The position numbers and the translations under genes are program-made. A stretch of DNA of 54,225 bases from Xenorhabdus griffiniae (GTDB lineage Bacteria; Pseudomonadota; Gammaproteobacteria; Enterobacterales; Enterobacteriaceae), in NCBI RefSeq assembly GCF_001028135.1, contig NZ_LDNM01000020.1, positions 1 through 54,225 on the forward strand. The letters run 5' to 3'. This document shows, one piece after another, positions 38,249 to 47,277 of the stretch. The notes under the pieces were generated by a model. The model had not been told where the DNA came from. It made no database searches and was given only the letters and a program-made list of their open reading frames with translations. Each line of letters opens with the position of its first letter. The first letter of the stretch is position 1.

Positions 38249-39592
38249 TTAATCTTGTTTTATGGTTGTGTAATGAAATTTATTATTGTAATTGTTTAAA
38301 TACTTCAGACAGTCATGTTCATTGTTGGCAGAGCAAATAATATACCCCATTTTTTCAGTGTAATGGGTGTTGGAAAAATAACAGCCCGTTTCAGCATATT
38401 GCTCCCATTCAATCACATGCTCATCAATAATTTTTTTTATAGGCGTTATGGATTTTACTTCTCCAATCGGCGGGTTAAAAATGATCATCCCAATGCAACT
38501 GAGATCAGGGTTATCTATGGAGAAAGCAGGCTCTTTGCCAATCGAAGCAGGAGAAATTAATGCATTGATAAAGACATCAAAGGCATGCTTGCTATAGGCT
38601 TGCGCATGAAGGTCGAATAGTCTTAGCCCTGGTGGGCGTGATGCGGTTTCGCAAAGTAGGAGGTTACCGGTATTTTCTTCAATGAAAATTTCAGTATGAG
38701 TAAAACCGTATTCGAGATTGAATGTCTGCAATACCCGGTGGTTAAATTCAAACAACCTATGGCTATCTGGAGAGTCTGGCAACATAGTATGCCACATAAA
38801 ATGGTCAGGTTTGGTTTGATCGGAAGAGAGTAATGAACAGGCGTAAACGCCGATGCCTTGATAGATAACCTTATGTTGAAATACTGCGGCATCAACATGT
38901 AATAATCTGCCCTGGATTTTTTCTTCAACGAGATACTCTTCTGGCGCATCCAGTTTCTGTAATGCACAAAGCAAGGAGGTGCGATCGGGATGCTCGGTCA
39001 CTCCCATCGATCCCCAAAATGAGCGGGGCTTTACAATAAAACCGACCTGGTTGCCTTTATGTTTGGCAGAATTCTCAACGGATTCAGTAAAGACCTCGAA
39101 CTGTTCAGGTGAGTTGAGTATTTCCGATGCCAGTGTGAATCTGGGACAAAATAGCCCACGCGCACTGGCAGTTTTCCGCATTATCCATTTATCTCTGAAT
39201 GATCGGGCTACATCAATGATGTGGGTATCCTGGTTAATATGAGCAGCGATAGCGGCCATCAATTCAACATGAAGCTCAGAAAATGCCATAAAATAATCGA
39301 TATGAATTGGCGCGGTAAGAATTGATAGTGTCCCTTTGACCTGTTTCAGTGCTTCTATTATTTTTTTACCGGCGTGGTTAGCTAACGGATCATCAATCAC
39401 GATATATGCTAGTGCTAAAGAGCAATCCGTTGAATCCAGCCATTTTTTCTTGACCAACAGAATAAGATTTAAATGATGTTGATAGCCGAGTTGAACAAAA
39501 CGTTCACTATCTTTGATATCCGGCATACAGAAAATAGTTGGCTTCCCGCGATAAAAACGAGCCTGATTATTGATATGTATTTCTGGAGACAT
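38249..39592 (-). CDS. ATP-grasp ligase
   Basis: A 447-aa ATP-grasp enzyme; the family joins a carboxylate, activated as acyl phosphate, to an amine or other nucleophile. The features visible are DKWIMRKTASARGLFCPRF (about 134-152), the ATP-binding strand FIVKPRSFWGSMG (K188), VEEKI (E223/E224), and the metal ligands E301 in HTEIFIEE and E315 in CETASRPPG. The ASRPPG block is typical of amino acid ligases of this superfamily. In the operon it is the best candidate for forming an amide bond without NRPS machinery. AAGG lies 7 nt before the ATG, directly after the radical SAM stop. Confidence 0.82.
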   Translation of the reverse strand: MSPEIHINNQARFYRGKPTIFCMPDIKDSERFVQLGYQHHLNLILLVKKKWLDSTDCSLALAYIVIDDPLANHAGKKIIEALKQVKGTLSILTAPIHIDYFMAFSELHVELMAAIAAHINQDTHIIDVARSFRDKWIMRKTASARGLFCPRFTLASEILNSPEQFEVFTESVENSAKHKGNQVGFIVKPRSFWGSMGVTEHPDRTSLLCALQKLDAPEEYLVEEKIQGRLLHVDAAVFQHKVIYQGIGVYACSLLSSDQTKPDHFMWHTMLPDSPDSHRLFEFNHRVLQTFNLEYGFTHTEIFIEENTGNLLLCETASRPPGLRLFDLHAQAYSKHAFDVFINALISPASIGKEPAFSIDNPDLSCIGMIIFNPPIGEVKSITPIKKIIDEHVIEWEQYAETGCYFSNTHYTEKMGYIICSANNEHDCLKYLNNYNNKFHYTTIKQD

Positions 39593-39596
39593 CTTT

Positions 39597-40625
39597 TTAC
39601 CTTAATCTATTAGCAGGATCACAGCCTTTAATGCAATCGCAAGTAATTACGGGATACATTTTTTTACGGAACAGTGAGAACTTATCACCATGCCAAATAT
39701 CGGATAGTGAATTCTCCAGGATATTCCCCATAACATACTGCTCGGGGTTTGGCCGATACATCGTAGTGTCGCAAGGGTAGACCTTTCCTGTTACGGCATC
39801 AATAAATAGCGTTGTCAGGGGAATGGCACACGCTTTTTTACTGGATGCGTTATAATGCCCCATTTCAGCGCGGCAATAATCCTCTTCATTGCGGCCGAAA
39901 ATTTCATAATTGGCATCCATAAATAAATGGCGTGAAATCTGTTTGCTTTCCAGTAAGGTATTTATTTTCTGCATAAATAACTTAATTTGGGCAGTATTTA
40001 AAAACAGCAAAGGATAATCCTTAATCGGAATAAGATTAACACCATCAACGCTCAGTTCGGCCATTTTAAGCAGGAATTTATCGATAGTGTCGTAATTTAA
40101 TGAAGTAACAACATGATTGACGACAATAACAGAGCCTGGTATTTCTTGTTTAATATATTCCATGGCATCATAAAGATTGTTTGTTAACCAACGAATGCCT
40201 CGTGACTTGCCATTTTTTTCGGGTTCTACATGATCAATTGAGATATAAAATTTTCTGACAAGATGGCTCTTGTTTTGTACACGATTGAAGATCTTTTTTG
40301 ATAAAGCAGTTCCATTGGTTGTAATGGAGATCGGTGTGTTTTTATTACAATCCAGAATAGTCAGAAAATCTTTTGATAAAAAAGCTTCTCCTCCATGAAT
40401 ATTGACTTCCTGAGGTGAGAGAGCCTCTAACTCTTGCCAAAGTCTAATCATGTCTATTTGTTTATCTGCATCAACCTGAGCGGTTTGCCATACATCGCAA
40501 AATTCGCAACGTGCATTACAAATATTATTTATGCGTATAAATGCATAGTTAAGCTTGGGGGTGGCAAAAAGCTTTTCCGGGTTCAGGCCAATAGGGTATT
40601 TAGCAATGGCAATTGTTTCTTCCAT
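39597..40625 (-). CDS. Radical SAM enzyme with C-terminal auxiliary-cluster (SPASM/twitch-like) region
   Basis: First gene of the operon. The radical SAM cluster motif CNARCEFC gives C36, C40 and C43, and GGE (78-80) is the SAM-binding loop after the second strand. Six further cysteines at 251, 266, 285, 329, 331 and 335 suggest one or two auxiliary iron-sulfur clusters, as in AlbA, BtrN or anaerobic sulfatase maturases. It could act on a peptide or oxidise a sugar-like substrate. No precursor peptide gene was found nearby. The start is ATG 40625 (342 aa), preceded by GGAA at 6 nt; an upstream in-frame start at 40685 has no ribosome binding site. A TTGACA hexamer at 40786-40791 (minus) is the nearest promoter-like match. 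Confidence 0.85.
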   Translation of the reverse strand: MEETIAIAKYPIGLNPEKLFATPKLNYAFIRINNICNARCEFCDVWQTAQVDADKQIDMIRLWQELEALSPQEVNIHGGEAFLSKDFLTILDCNKNTPISITTNGTALSKKIFNRVQNKSHLVRKFYISIDHVEPEKNGKSRGIRWLTNNLYDAMEYIKQEIPGSVIVVNHVVTSLNYDTIDKFLLKMAELSVDGVNLIPIKDYPLLFLNTAQIKLFMQKINTLLESKQISRHLFMDANYEIFGRNEEDYCRAEMGHYNASSKKACAIPLTTLFIDAVTGKVYPCDTTMYRPNPEQYVMGNILENSLSDIWHGDKFSLFRKKMYPVITCDCIKGCDPANRLR

Positions 40626-40822
40626 ATCATTTTCCATTTGTTCATAAATTAAAAAGTGATAATTATCGCTATTGATAAAAATCAAATAAATATGATTTGT
40701 TGTTTTTTATAGATTTTCAACTCTACAGAAGTTTCATGTGTAATCAATATCAAAAACGAACGCTGATGATATTAATTTTTGTAAATGTCAACTTTATTGA
40801 AAATTGATGGGGTGTTTATTTA
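40626..40822 (-). other. Upstream region of the nine-gene operon
   Basis: AT-rich spacer between the radical SAM start and the repeat at 40823. It should contain the operon promoter. TTGACA occurs on the minus strand at 40786-40791, but no TATAAT-like hexamer lies at 16-18 bp. No ORF that could encode a leader peptide with a ribosome binding site was seen on either strand. Confidence 0.4.
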
Positions 40823-40928
40823 TATACCAATCCAATTTCAGGATACGTGTTATATTTCACCGCGCAGCGGGAAAATATAAGGCCTCGCGTCGTCTTGCGG
40901 ATTGCAACTTGAAGTTTATCGGGTATAT
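40823..40928 (+). repeat. 106-bp dispersed hairpin repeat, copy 4 of 4
   Basis: Same unit and orientation as the others, with two mismatches in the central hairpin (TATATTTCACCGC against GCGGGAAAATATA). It lies between the start of the biosynthetic operon and the end of yccS. With copy 3 it brackets the nine-gene operon. Confidence 0.9.
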
Positions 40929-40955
40929 ATCCGGGGGCGATACGCCCCGGATATA
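40926..40955 (-). terminator. GC-rich hairpin at the 3' end of yccS
   Basis: TATATCCGGGG (40926-40936) pairs with CCCCGGATATA (40945-40955) around an 8-nt loop, 5 bp beyond the yccS stop. It overlaps the right end of repeat copy 4. No U-run follows on the minus strand, so termination strength is uncertain. Confidence 0.5.
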
Positions 40956-40960
40956 ACTGA

Positions 40961-43126
40961 TTAGTGTGGCTCCTGCTCACTAAATTGTTTTTTTAAACAG
41001 ACAATTTCCGGTAATAGTTCAATGAGCAACCCTATTTGTTGTAGTATAAGCTGGACTTTACTGTTACTTTCAGAAGGTATCAGATTAATTTTTTGTAACA
41101 TCTTATTCACTGCGGCTTGCAATGTAGCATCATTCACCAGGCCTTGTTCTAATGTGGATTCAACATAACAGATTGCATTATTAAGAATTTTTAAGATTGC
41201 CGGATCGTTAAGTTTATCTCGATGGGCACCTAATGCAGAAATATAACTTAACATGGTGTGATTGAGGCATAGCAGACGAAAAGCGGCTTCTTGGGAGATT
41301 CGATAATTTTTGGGTTCCGATGCCATATTTGAGATCACTGATGCCAGTTCAGCATCACAATTGTGAGCTTCACGACGGGCGACCCGATAATTCAGGCTAT
41401 TACTTTTACCCTGGTGGTATTGGATTAAAATTGCACTAAGATAGCGGCAATTCGCTCCCATTGTGCGGGTAATCACTTGAGGCAATTGACGGAACTTCCA
41501 GTCTGGCCAGATAAAACTAACAGCAAGTAAAGCAATACCACAACCTACTAATGTATCAATGATTCTTGGCAGTGCTACTTCAAACCCTTCGCCTAATAAA
41601 TTAAAACTCAGTAATACCAGCAGCGTGATAAAGAGCGTTGCATGTGCATATTGGCTATTACGAAAGGCAAAGAACAACATGCCAGAAATAACAATCAACA
41701 CTAATTGGCCTTCAATGGAGGGGACAAAATAGAGAATGGGCAGGCCAATTAAAATTCCCGTTAGTGTACCCATCACACGTAAGGCCAGACGGCGGCGAGT
41801 GGCGCTATAGTTCGGTTGGCAGACAAATAAACTGGTGAGCAAGATCCAATATCCACGCGGTAAATCAAATAGCTGAATAATGGCATAACCAGTACACAGC
41901 AAAACGGACATACGGATAGCATGGCGAAATAGGGCAGATTGTGGTGTCAGGTGACTTCTGATCCTAAGCCAGATATCACGCCAGCCAGTTAAAGCCTCCT
42001 CGGATAACTGTGTTTCTTCTTGTTTATCTTTTAGAACGGTGTTCTGAGAAAGAAGATATTGATCTGAACCCAGCCCGGCTAATTGGGCGTCAATGGCCCG
42101 TAAATTTTTCAGCAAATTATCAAATGCCATCATCTTAGTGTCAGTGCCTTGCTGATTTCTTAAACGCTCAATCGAACTTTCAAGGTAGCTGAATGCACTT
42201 TCAAACCGTGGGTTATGCTGATATTGCTTACGCAGGATAATAGATTGTGCAACCTGTTCACATGCCCGCGCTTGCATGGAAAGCAATCTCTGGACGCGGA
42301 ACATAATATCGCTATGGCGAAACACGCCCCGTAGTTTTTGATATTGAACATGAGATGAACTGGCGCGTTCATGGATATCCTGGGCTACAAAATAATAATG
42401 CAATGTATGGCGAGTCCCCCGTTGTCCTCTGTCTCCCTTTAAACGACTTAACAAAGAACTTTTGGCATGATTGAACGTTGCGACTAATGCACTGTTCGCC
42501 ATGGCAACATCAAACATTGATTGTTTATATTCCTCAGCCTCAGAATCGGGATCAAACAGGCTGTTTTTGGCATAGAGATACGCTGAAAGTTGCTGATAAC
42601 AGCGTGCTAAATTTTCTTGCAAGGGGCGAATCGGAAAGAATAAATGGCCGGTTAACGTTAATAAGTTATACCAGATTGCGCCGGTAAGCAGTAATAAAGG
42701 CTGTTGATACCAGACAGGGAAAATTGACGAACCGAGCATGGTATAAATGGCGATGAGCAAAGCACCAAAAGCGATAGTGGCGTAACGTTGCCCTAATGCT
42801 CCAAGCAGAATAAAACCACAAGTGGATACGGCTAAACCAGGCATAAAAAGCCATGGATAAGGAAACAGCAATGTAATAGAAGCGGAAGCAACAAAGAAAG
42901 AAATTAAGGTAATGGTGAGGTTACGTAATCGGCCAACTAAACGGTCATCCAAATCGGTTAATGCTGCCGCAACAACACCCAGTAGCAGTGGAATGGTTAT
43001 TTTGAGTTCTTCCCCTAATAACCAGGGAATAAGGGTGGTTCCTGTTAGTGCAATGAATATACGGATATAATAGAGGGTGTGACTGTTATACAGAAGATGA
43101 CGGGAACTGGATAAAACCGTTAGCAC
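40961..43126 (-). CDS. yccS: YccS/YhfK-family inner-membrane protein
   Basis: A 721-aa protein of the FUSC/aromatic acid exporter-like superfamily. Two blocks of about six membrane segments (about residues 20-160 and 395-530) alternate with soluble regions, as in E. coli YccS. ALTDLDDRLVGRLRNL and GALGQRYATIAFGALLIAIYTMLGSS are near-diagnostic. The transport substrate is not established. The start is GTG at 43126, with AGGGG 6 nt upstream. In E. coli yccF stands between yccS and helD; here yccS and helD are directly divergent, with 60 bp between them. Confidence 0.9.
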   Translation of the reverse strand: MLTVLSSSRHLLYNSHTLYYIRIFIALTGTTLIPWLLGEELKITIPLLLGVVAAALTDLDDRLVGRLRNLTITLISFFVASASITLLFPYPWLFMPGLAVSTCGFILLGALGQRYATIAFGALLIAIYTMLGSSIFPVWYQQPLLLLTGAIWYNLLTLTGHLFFPIRPLQENLARCYQQLSAYLYAKNSLFDPDSEAEEYKQSMFDVAMANSALVATFNHAKSSLLSRLKGDRGQRGTRHTLHYYFVAQDIHERASSSHVQYQKLRGVFRHSDIMFRVQRLLSMQARACEQVAQSIILRKQYQHNPRFESAFSYLESSIERLRNQQGTDTKMMAFDNLLKNLRAIDAQLAGLGSDQYLLSQNTVLKDKQEETQLSEEALTGWRDIWLRIRSHLTPQSALFRHAIRMSVLLCTGYAIIQLFDLPRGYWILLTSLFVCQPNYSATRRRLALRVMGTLTGILIGLPILYFVPSIEGQLVLIVISGMLFFAFRNSQYAHATLFITLLVLLSFNLLGEGFEVALPRIIDTLVGCGIALLAVSFIWPDWKFRQLPQVITRTMGANCRYLSAILIQYHQGKSNSLNYRVARREAHNCDAELASVISNMASEPKNYRISQEAAFRLLCLNHTMLSYISALGAHRDKLNDPAILKILNNAICYVESTLEQGLVNDATLQAAVNKMLQKINLIPSESNSKVQLILQQIGLLIELLPEIVCLKKQFSEQEPH

Positions 43127-43186
43127 AAAATACCCCTGGCAACATTGACGTGATGAAGAAGTTCAACAATTTTCAGGTACGGTGCC

Positions 43187-45247
43187 ATGACAATAGAACT
43201 AAAATCAACGCAAATCGGCCAACGCCTTGCGCAGCATCCTTATAATCGGGTACGTCTACTTAATGCTGGCATTGAAATTAGCGGTGATAAGCACCAGTAC
43301 CTTATCCCATTTAATCAATTAATTGGGATCCAGTGTAAGCGAGGGATTGTTTGGGGGGAACTGGAATTTGAACTGCCAGAAGGAAAAGTGGTTCGCCTGC
43401 ATGGCACTGAATGGCAGCAAACACAACGTTTTTACCATTATCTCTTAAAAGAATGGCAAAAATGGAGCCTCGCCATGAGCGAAGTCAGTGCTGATGTTTT
43501 GGCAGCTCAAGTAAATGATATAGCTAAAATCAAACAACAGAATCGTTGGCTGAAAACGACTGATTTAGCTTCCGTGCAGCAACAAATTCAGGAAACATTT
43601 CAGGCTTTACCTTTGCCATTACAACGAGTCGCACAATTTGAAAATTGTCGTGACAATTATAAGATTTGTCTGGATTGGTCAGAGGAAGGTGAAAAAATAA
43701 TCCAAACGCTGAACCGGCAATGGGTTGATCATATGCGGGTGCAATATGGACAATTTTTCCAGACAATAGAAGCGTCACCACTTGATCGTTCTCAGTGTCA
43801 GGCAGTGATGAATGGTGAACAAAATATTCTGGTATTAGCGGGGGCGGGCAGTGGAAAAACCGCTGTTTTAATTGCGCGCGCAGGATGGTTATTGTTACGT
43901 CAATACGCACTTCCAGAGCAAATTTTGTTGTTGGCTTTCGATAGCTGGGCTGCTGATAAAATGAATGAACGTATTCAGGCTCGTTTGGGAACCCAGGAAA
44001 TAAAAGCCAAAACATTTCATGCTCTGGCATTGCATATTATTCAGCAAGGCAGTAATAAGTCCTCCAAAATTAGCGAGCTGGAAATTAATCTGCAAAAGCG
44101 CCGTGATTTTCTCATTCAGGAATGGCAAAAACAGTGCGGAGAAAAAAAAGCACAGGCTAAAGGTTGGCGAGAATGGTTGAATGCAGAATTGGGTTGGCAA
44201 TTGCCGGAAGGTGAATATTGGCATGATAGCTCATTGACGACTCGTTTATCGGTTCGTTTAGAAGGTTGGCTGGAATTAATGCGTATGCAGGGTGGCAGTC
44301 AAAAAGAGATGCTTGAGCAGGCACCTGCTGCTTATATTGATGCATTTCAGAAGCGTCTGCGGCTGATGGCACCTTTGCTGAAAGCCTGGAAATCGGCATT
44401 GGAATCTGAGGACGCGGTCGATTTTTCTGGTTTGATCCATCAGGCGGTGAATATTTTACAGAAAGGTCGATTTATCAGCCCGTGGAAACATATTCTGGTG
44501 GACGAGTTTCAGGATATTTCTCCTTTGGGGGTCAAATTATTAACGGCATTGCAGGCACAAAATAGGCAAAGTCATTTATTTGTTGTGGGAGATGATTGGC
44601 AGGCAATCTATCGCTTCAGTGGCCCTGAATTATCGTTACCGACAGCATTTTCAACCTACTTTGATAAAGTAGCTGAATGTGCACTGGATACGACTTATCG
44701 TCTTAATGACCGTATTAGGGAGATTGCCAACCAATTTGTGCAGCAAAATCCTTATCAATTAAAAAAGCCTCTCAGTAGCCTGACAAAAGGCAATAAAAAA
44801 ACGGTTGTTATTTTACCGGAAGAGCAATTAGAGGTACTACTTAATAAAATGAGTGGTTATGTTACCAGACAAGAAACCATCCTATTATTGGCTCGCTATC
44901 ACTATCTCAAACCTGAATTATTGAAAAAAGCACCGACGCGTTGGCCAAATTTGAAGATTGAATTTATGACAATTCATGCGGCTAAAGGGCAGCAAGCGGA
45001 TTATGTCATTATACTGGGATTGCAACAGGGAAAAGACGGTTTTCCGGCGCCGGAAAGGGAATCTGTGATAGAACAAGTTTTATTACCACAACCTGAAAAT
45101 TTCCCTGATGCGGAAGAGCGCCGTCTGTTATACGTCGCATTGACGCGAGCAAAAAAGCAGGTTTGGCTCATGCAGAAGCTGAAAAACCCTTCTATTTTCA
45201 TTCATCAACTGGCGCAATTGGGCGTGCCGATTCAGCGTAAGCCCTAA
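43187..45247 (+). CDS. helD: DNA helicase IV, HelD
   Basis: Superfamily 1A 3'-5' DNA helicase related to UvrD and Rep, with an N-terminal extension. Walker A AGAGSGKT has K224; Walker B is VDEFQDIS, and VGDDWQAIYRFSG, FMTIHAAKGQQADYV and YVALTRAKKQ are the later SF1 motifs. The N-terminal 190 residues match the E. coli HelD-specific region. 686 aa against 684. It converges with mgsA over a 24-bp gap. Confidence 0.95.
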   Translation: MTIELKSTQIGQRLAQHPYNRVRLLNAGIEISGDKHQYLIPFNQLIGIQCKRGIVWGELEFELPEGKVVRLHGTEWQQTQRFYHYLLKEWQKWSLAMSEVSADVLAAQVNDIAKIKQQNRWLKTTDLASVQQQIQETFQALPLPLQRVAQFENCRDNYKICLDWSEEGEKIIQTLNRQWVDHMRVQYGQFFQTIEASPLDRSQCQAVMNGEQNILVLAGAGSGKTAVLIARAGWLLLRQYALPEQILLLAFDSWAADKMNERIQARLGTQEIKAKTFHALALHIIQQGSNKSSKISELEINLQKRRDFLIQEWQKQCGEKKAQAKGWREWLNAELGWQLPEGEYWHDSSLTTRLSVRLEGWLELMRMQGGSQKEMLEQAPAAYIDAFQKRLRLMAPLLKAWKSALESEDAVDFSGLIHQAVNILQKGRFISPWKHILVDEFQDISPLGVKLLTALQAQNRQSHLFVVGDDWQAIYRFSGPELSLPTAFSTYFDKVAECALDTTYRLNDRIREIANQFVQQNPYQLKKPLSSLTKGNKKTVVILPEEQLEVLLNKMSGYVTRQETILLLARYHYLKPELLKKAPTRWPNLKIEFMTIHAAKGQQADYVIILGLQQGKDGFPAPERESVIEQVLLPQPENFPDAEERRLLYVALTRAKKQVWLMQKLKNPSIFIHQLAQLGVPIQRKP

Positions 45248-45271
45248 ATTTCACCCTGATGGTTGTTGAAA

Positions 45272-45730
45272 TCACTTCAATCTCTCATTGAGATAGTGCT
45301 GATAATCTGGTACGCAAATATCAATATCTTGAGAGAAAAGTGCTGAGTTGATGAGAAAATAGGCTGTTGAACAGTTTGTTGCAACAGGAATATTCCAAAC
45401 CGTTGCCACGCGTAGCAGCGCTTTAACATCAGGATCATGAGGAACCGCGTTCAGAGGGTCCCAAAAGAAAATTAAGACATCGATTTCGCCTTCCGAAATC
45501 AGCGCACCGAGTTGTTGGTCACCTCCCATTGGCCCACTTAACATGCTTGTTACAGGCAACCCTGTTTTCTGCTGAATTAAATGCCCCGTCGTTCCTGTAG
45601 CATATAAAGTATGCTTTGCTAACAAAGTGTTATGGGTATTAACCCAGGCCAGCAGGGAATTTTTACAATGATCGTGTGCGACAAGCGCAATATTTTTCGA
45701 TTCAGCTAAAGTGCGAACAGTTGATTCCAT
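45272..45730 (-). CDS. mgsA: Methylglyoxal synthase MgsA
   Basis: Converts dihydroxyacetone phosphate to methylglyoxal and phosphate, a bypass of lower glycolysis when phosphate is short. The catalytic D71 is in [14 protein letters not shown]19 lies in VAHDH and H98-equivalent in [13 protein letters not shown]. The 152-aa length equals that of E. coli, and the whole sequence aligns. The start abuts the yccU remnant, in whose neighbourhood its promoter must lie. Confidence 0.96.
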   Translation of the reverse strand: MESTVRTLAESKNIALVAHDHCKNSLLAWVNTHNTLLAKHTLYATGTTGHLIQQKTGLPVTSMLSGPMGGDQQLGALISEGEIDVLIFFWDPLNAVPHDPDVKALLRVATVWNIPVATNCSTAYFLINSALFSQDIDICVPDYQHYLNERLK

Positions 45731-45735
45731 AGCGA

Positions 45736-45861
45736 TACCTTTATATGAATAAATTATTTATCAATGAAGAAGCAAAATTATTGGCAGAAAATGAAGGGTT
45801 AGATGTTGTGATGGATCGTTGCCCAAAAATTGAAATCCTGCGGTTGGGGATGGAAAAGTGA
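45736..45861 (+). pseudogene. yccU: 3' remnant of yccU (CoA-binding domain protein)
   Basis: A reading frame from about 45736 (LYMNKLF...) to the TGA at 45859-45861 encodes the last 40 or so residues of the YccU family. INEEAKLLAENEGLDVVMD and RCPKIEILRLGMEK match the E. coli C-terminus closely. A stop codon (45730-45732) and the mgsA gene lie directly before, and no N-terminal CoA-binding part is present. The ATG at 45745 could start a 38-aa peptide, but a functional product is unlikely. This is a decayed gene. Confidence 0.8.
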
Positions 45862-45929
45862 ATAAGGCGGCGATGGGTTCATTATTCACCACCTTACTGT
45901 TATGCATTGGATAACGGTAATAAAAGTAT

Positions 45930-46247
45930 TTAATTGCGTAGTCGTGGAGCTTGTAATTGACTGCGGATAGATTCGGCTAACTCATCCAGAGAAGATTGTT
46001 CTGGATGTTCATCTGATGTTTCGTAAGTCAATTGGACTTCTGCCAAATAAGTATGGATAGGTTGACCATCATCATCTTCCATCACAACGTGATACCACGG
46101 CGCTGAACGTAAGGTAGCATTAGATGCAATATCATTTTCCTGCGGCTGTTCTAAAGAATATTCAGCATCAATATCTACAATAACACCCAAGTAACCCAGC
46201 AATCTATGTCGTACTTGCTGGCCGATACCAAATTTGCTGGCGATCAT
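45930..46247 (-). CDS. hspQ: Heat-shock protein HspQ
   Basis: Small hemimethylated-DNA-binding-like (YccV) protein; in enterics it promotes degradation of certain proteins, including mutant DnaA, and acts as a Lon specificity factor. [21 protein letters not shown] and [21 protein letters not shown] are strongly conserved, and the C-terminus LQAPRLRN is identical to E. coli. The start is ATG 46247 (E. coli-like MIASK), with GGAGG 8 nt upstream; the ATG just before it is also possible. 105 aa. Confidence 0.94.
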   Translation of the reverse strand: MIASKFGIGQQVRHRLLGYLGVIVDIDAEYSLEQPQENDIASNATLRSAPWYHVVMEDDDGQPIHTYLAEVQLTYETSDEHPEQSSLDELAESIRSQLQAPRLRN

Positions 46248-46472
46248 CATAGCCACCTCCAAAGAAACCTTGCAATGACACTTATATAAGGGCAGTCAGG
46301 TAAATTTCAAGCGCACACCCGGTAACGGTAGCCGGAATTTTGCATGATTTTTGAAATCAAGATGGCATGTGATCACCATCTCATAATTTCAGGTTAGCTG
46401 TTGCGTATATAAAATACAATAACAAAAGTGGGTTTCAACGTTTTTACCATCTTATCTGGGAGGAATATAACG

Positions 46473-46751
46473 ATGACTAAATGCAGCATGACTATTTATG
46501 TTTATGGAAAGGTACAGGGAGTTGGATTCCGTTATCACACTTACCATTGGGCAAAGAAAAATAAGCTGGTGGGATATGTTCGTAATATGAATGATGGGAG
46601 TGTAAAGATTGTCGCTTGTGGCAATGATGGACAAATCAAAATGTTAACACATTGGCTAGAGCAGGGTGGGCCTCCTGGTGCCAAAATAGAACATTTTCAA
46701 TCTCAGTTTTGTGACGTAGAAGAGATGAATGATTTTAGCATCCGCCATTAG
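46473..46751 (+). CDS. acyP: Acylphosphatase AcyP (YccX)
   Basis: Hydrolyses acyl phosphates. The active-site loop VYGKVQGVGFRY supplies the phosphate-binding arginine, and the catalytic asparagine is in GYVRNMNDGSV. The start is ATG 46473, with GGGAGG 9 nt upstream, giving 92 aa, the family size. The open frame extends 45 bp further upstream without support. In E. coli rlmI separates hspQ and yccX; here only 225 bp without a gene remains. Confidence 0.93.
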   Translation: MTKCSMTIYVYGKVQGVGFRYHTYHWAKKNKLVGYVRNMNDGSVKIVACGNDGQIKMLTHWLEQGGPPGAKIEHFQSQFCDVEEMNDFSIRH

Positions 46752-46760
46752 CGGCGGATG
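46739..46760. terminator. Hairpin overlapping the acyP stop, between acyP and tusE
   Basis: CATCCGCC pairs with GGCGGATG around a 6-nt loop that contains the acyP stop codon. It lies between convergent acyP and tusE, followed on the plus strand by AATAAATC. The stem is strong and the U-run poor. Confidence 0.5.
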
Positions 46761-46766
46761 AATAAA

Positions 46767-47096
46767 TCAAATACATTTGACGGGCTTGGGAAGGCCTGCA
46801 ATTTTTGTTGCTTGTTTTGCAGGCCCTTTGGGAAACAGGCGATAGAGGTAACGGCTATTCCCTTTCTCCTCCCCATATTTTTGGGCGATCGCTTTGACGA
46901 GCATACGAATAGCGGGTGAAGTATTAAATTCTTCATAGAACTCACGTACAAAACGGATAACTTCCCAATGCTGTTCGGTTAGAGCGATTGCTTCCTGCTC
47001 GGCAATGATAGGAGCCATGGCTTCTTGCCAATCACGGTAGTTTTTTAGATAACCTTGTGCATCAGTTTCGATCTCACGACTTTCAAATACCAACAT
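46767..47096 (-). CDS. tusE: TusE, sulfur carrier for tRNA 2-thiouridine synthesis
   Basis: DsrC-family protein that accepts persulfide sulfur from TusBCD and hands it to MnmA for the 2-thio group of mnm5s2U34 in tRNA. The terminal motif PKPVKCI carries the reactive penultimate cysteine C108. The 109-aa sequence matches E. coli over its full length, with an identical stretch from [20 protein letters not shown] onward. In E. coli yccA lies between tusE and serT; here the tRNA follows after 181 bp without a gene. Confidence 0.96.
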   Translation of the reverse strand: MLVFESREIETDAQGYLKNYRDWQEAMAPIIAEQEAIALTEQHWEVIRFVREFYEEFNTSPAIRMLVKAIAQKYGEEKGNSRYLYRLFPKGPAKQATKIAGLPKPVKCI

Positions 47097-47277
47097 AACT
47101 TTTTACCATCCAATAACGATGGCTGCAATTTAGCAAAAATCACCACTATCCCCAAGAAGGATTACCAAAAATGCTGAATAAATAGACCAAAAGACAGTGT
47201 TGTGAATAAATTAACGGCAGTTGAACAGACAAATGCTTTACATTGGGAACGGTGATGTTTATAGTGCTCGGCATTGC

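Noticed and set aside
40626-40960. RiPP precursor peptide upstream of the radical SAM gene
   Set aside because: Both strands were scanned; no short ORF with a ribosome binding site and a plausible leader-core pattern was found.
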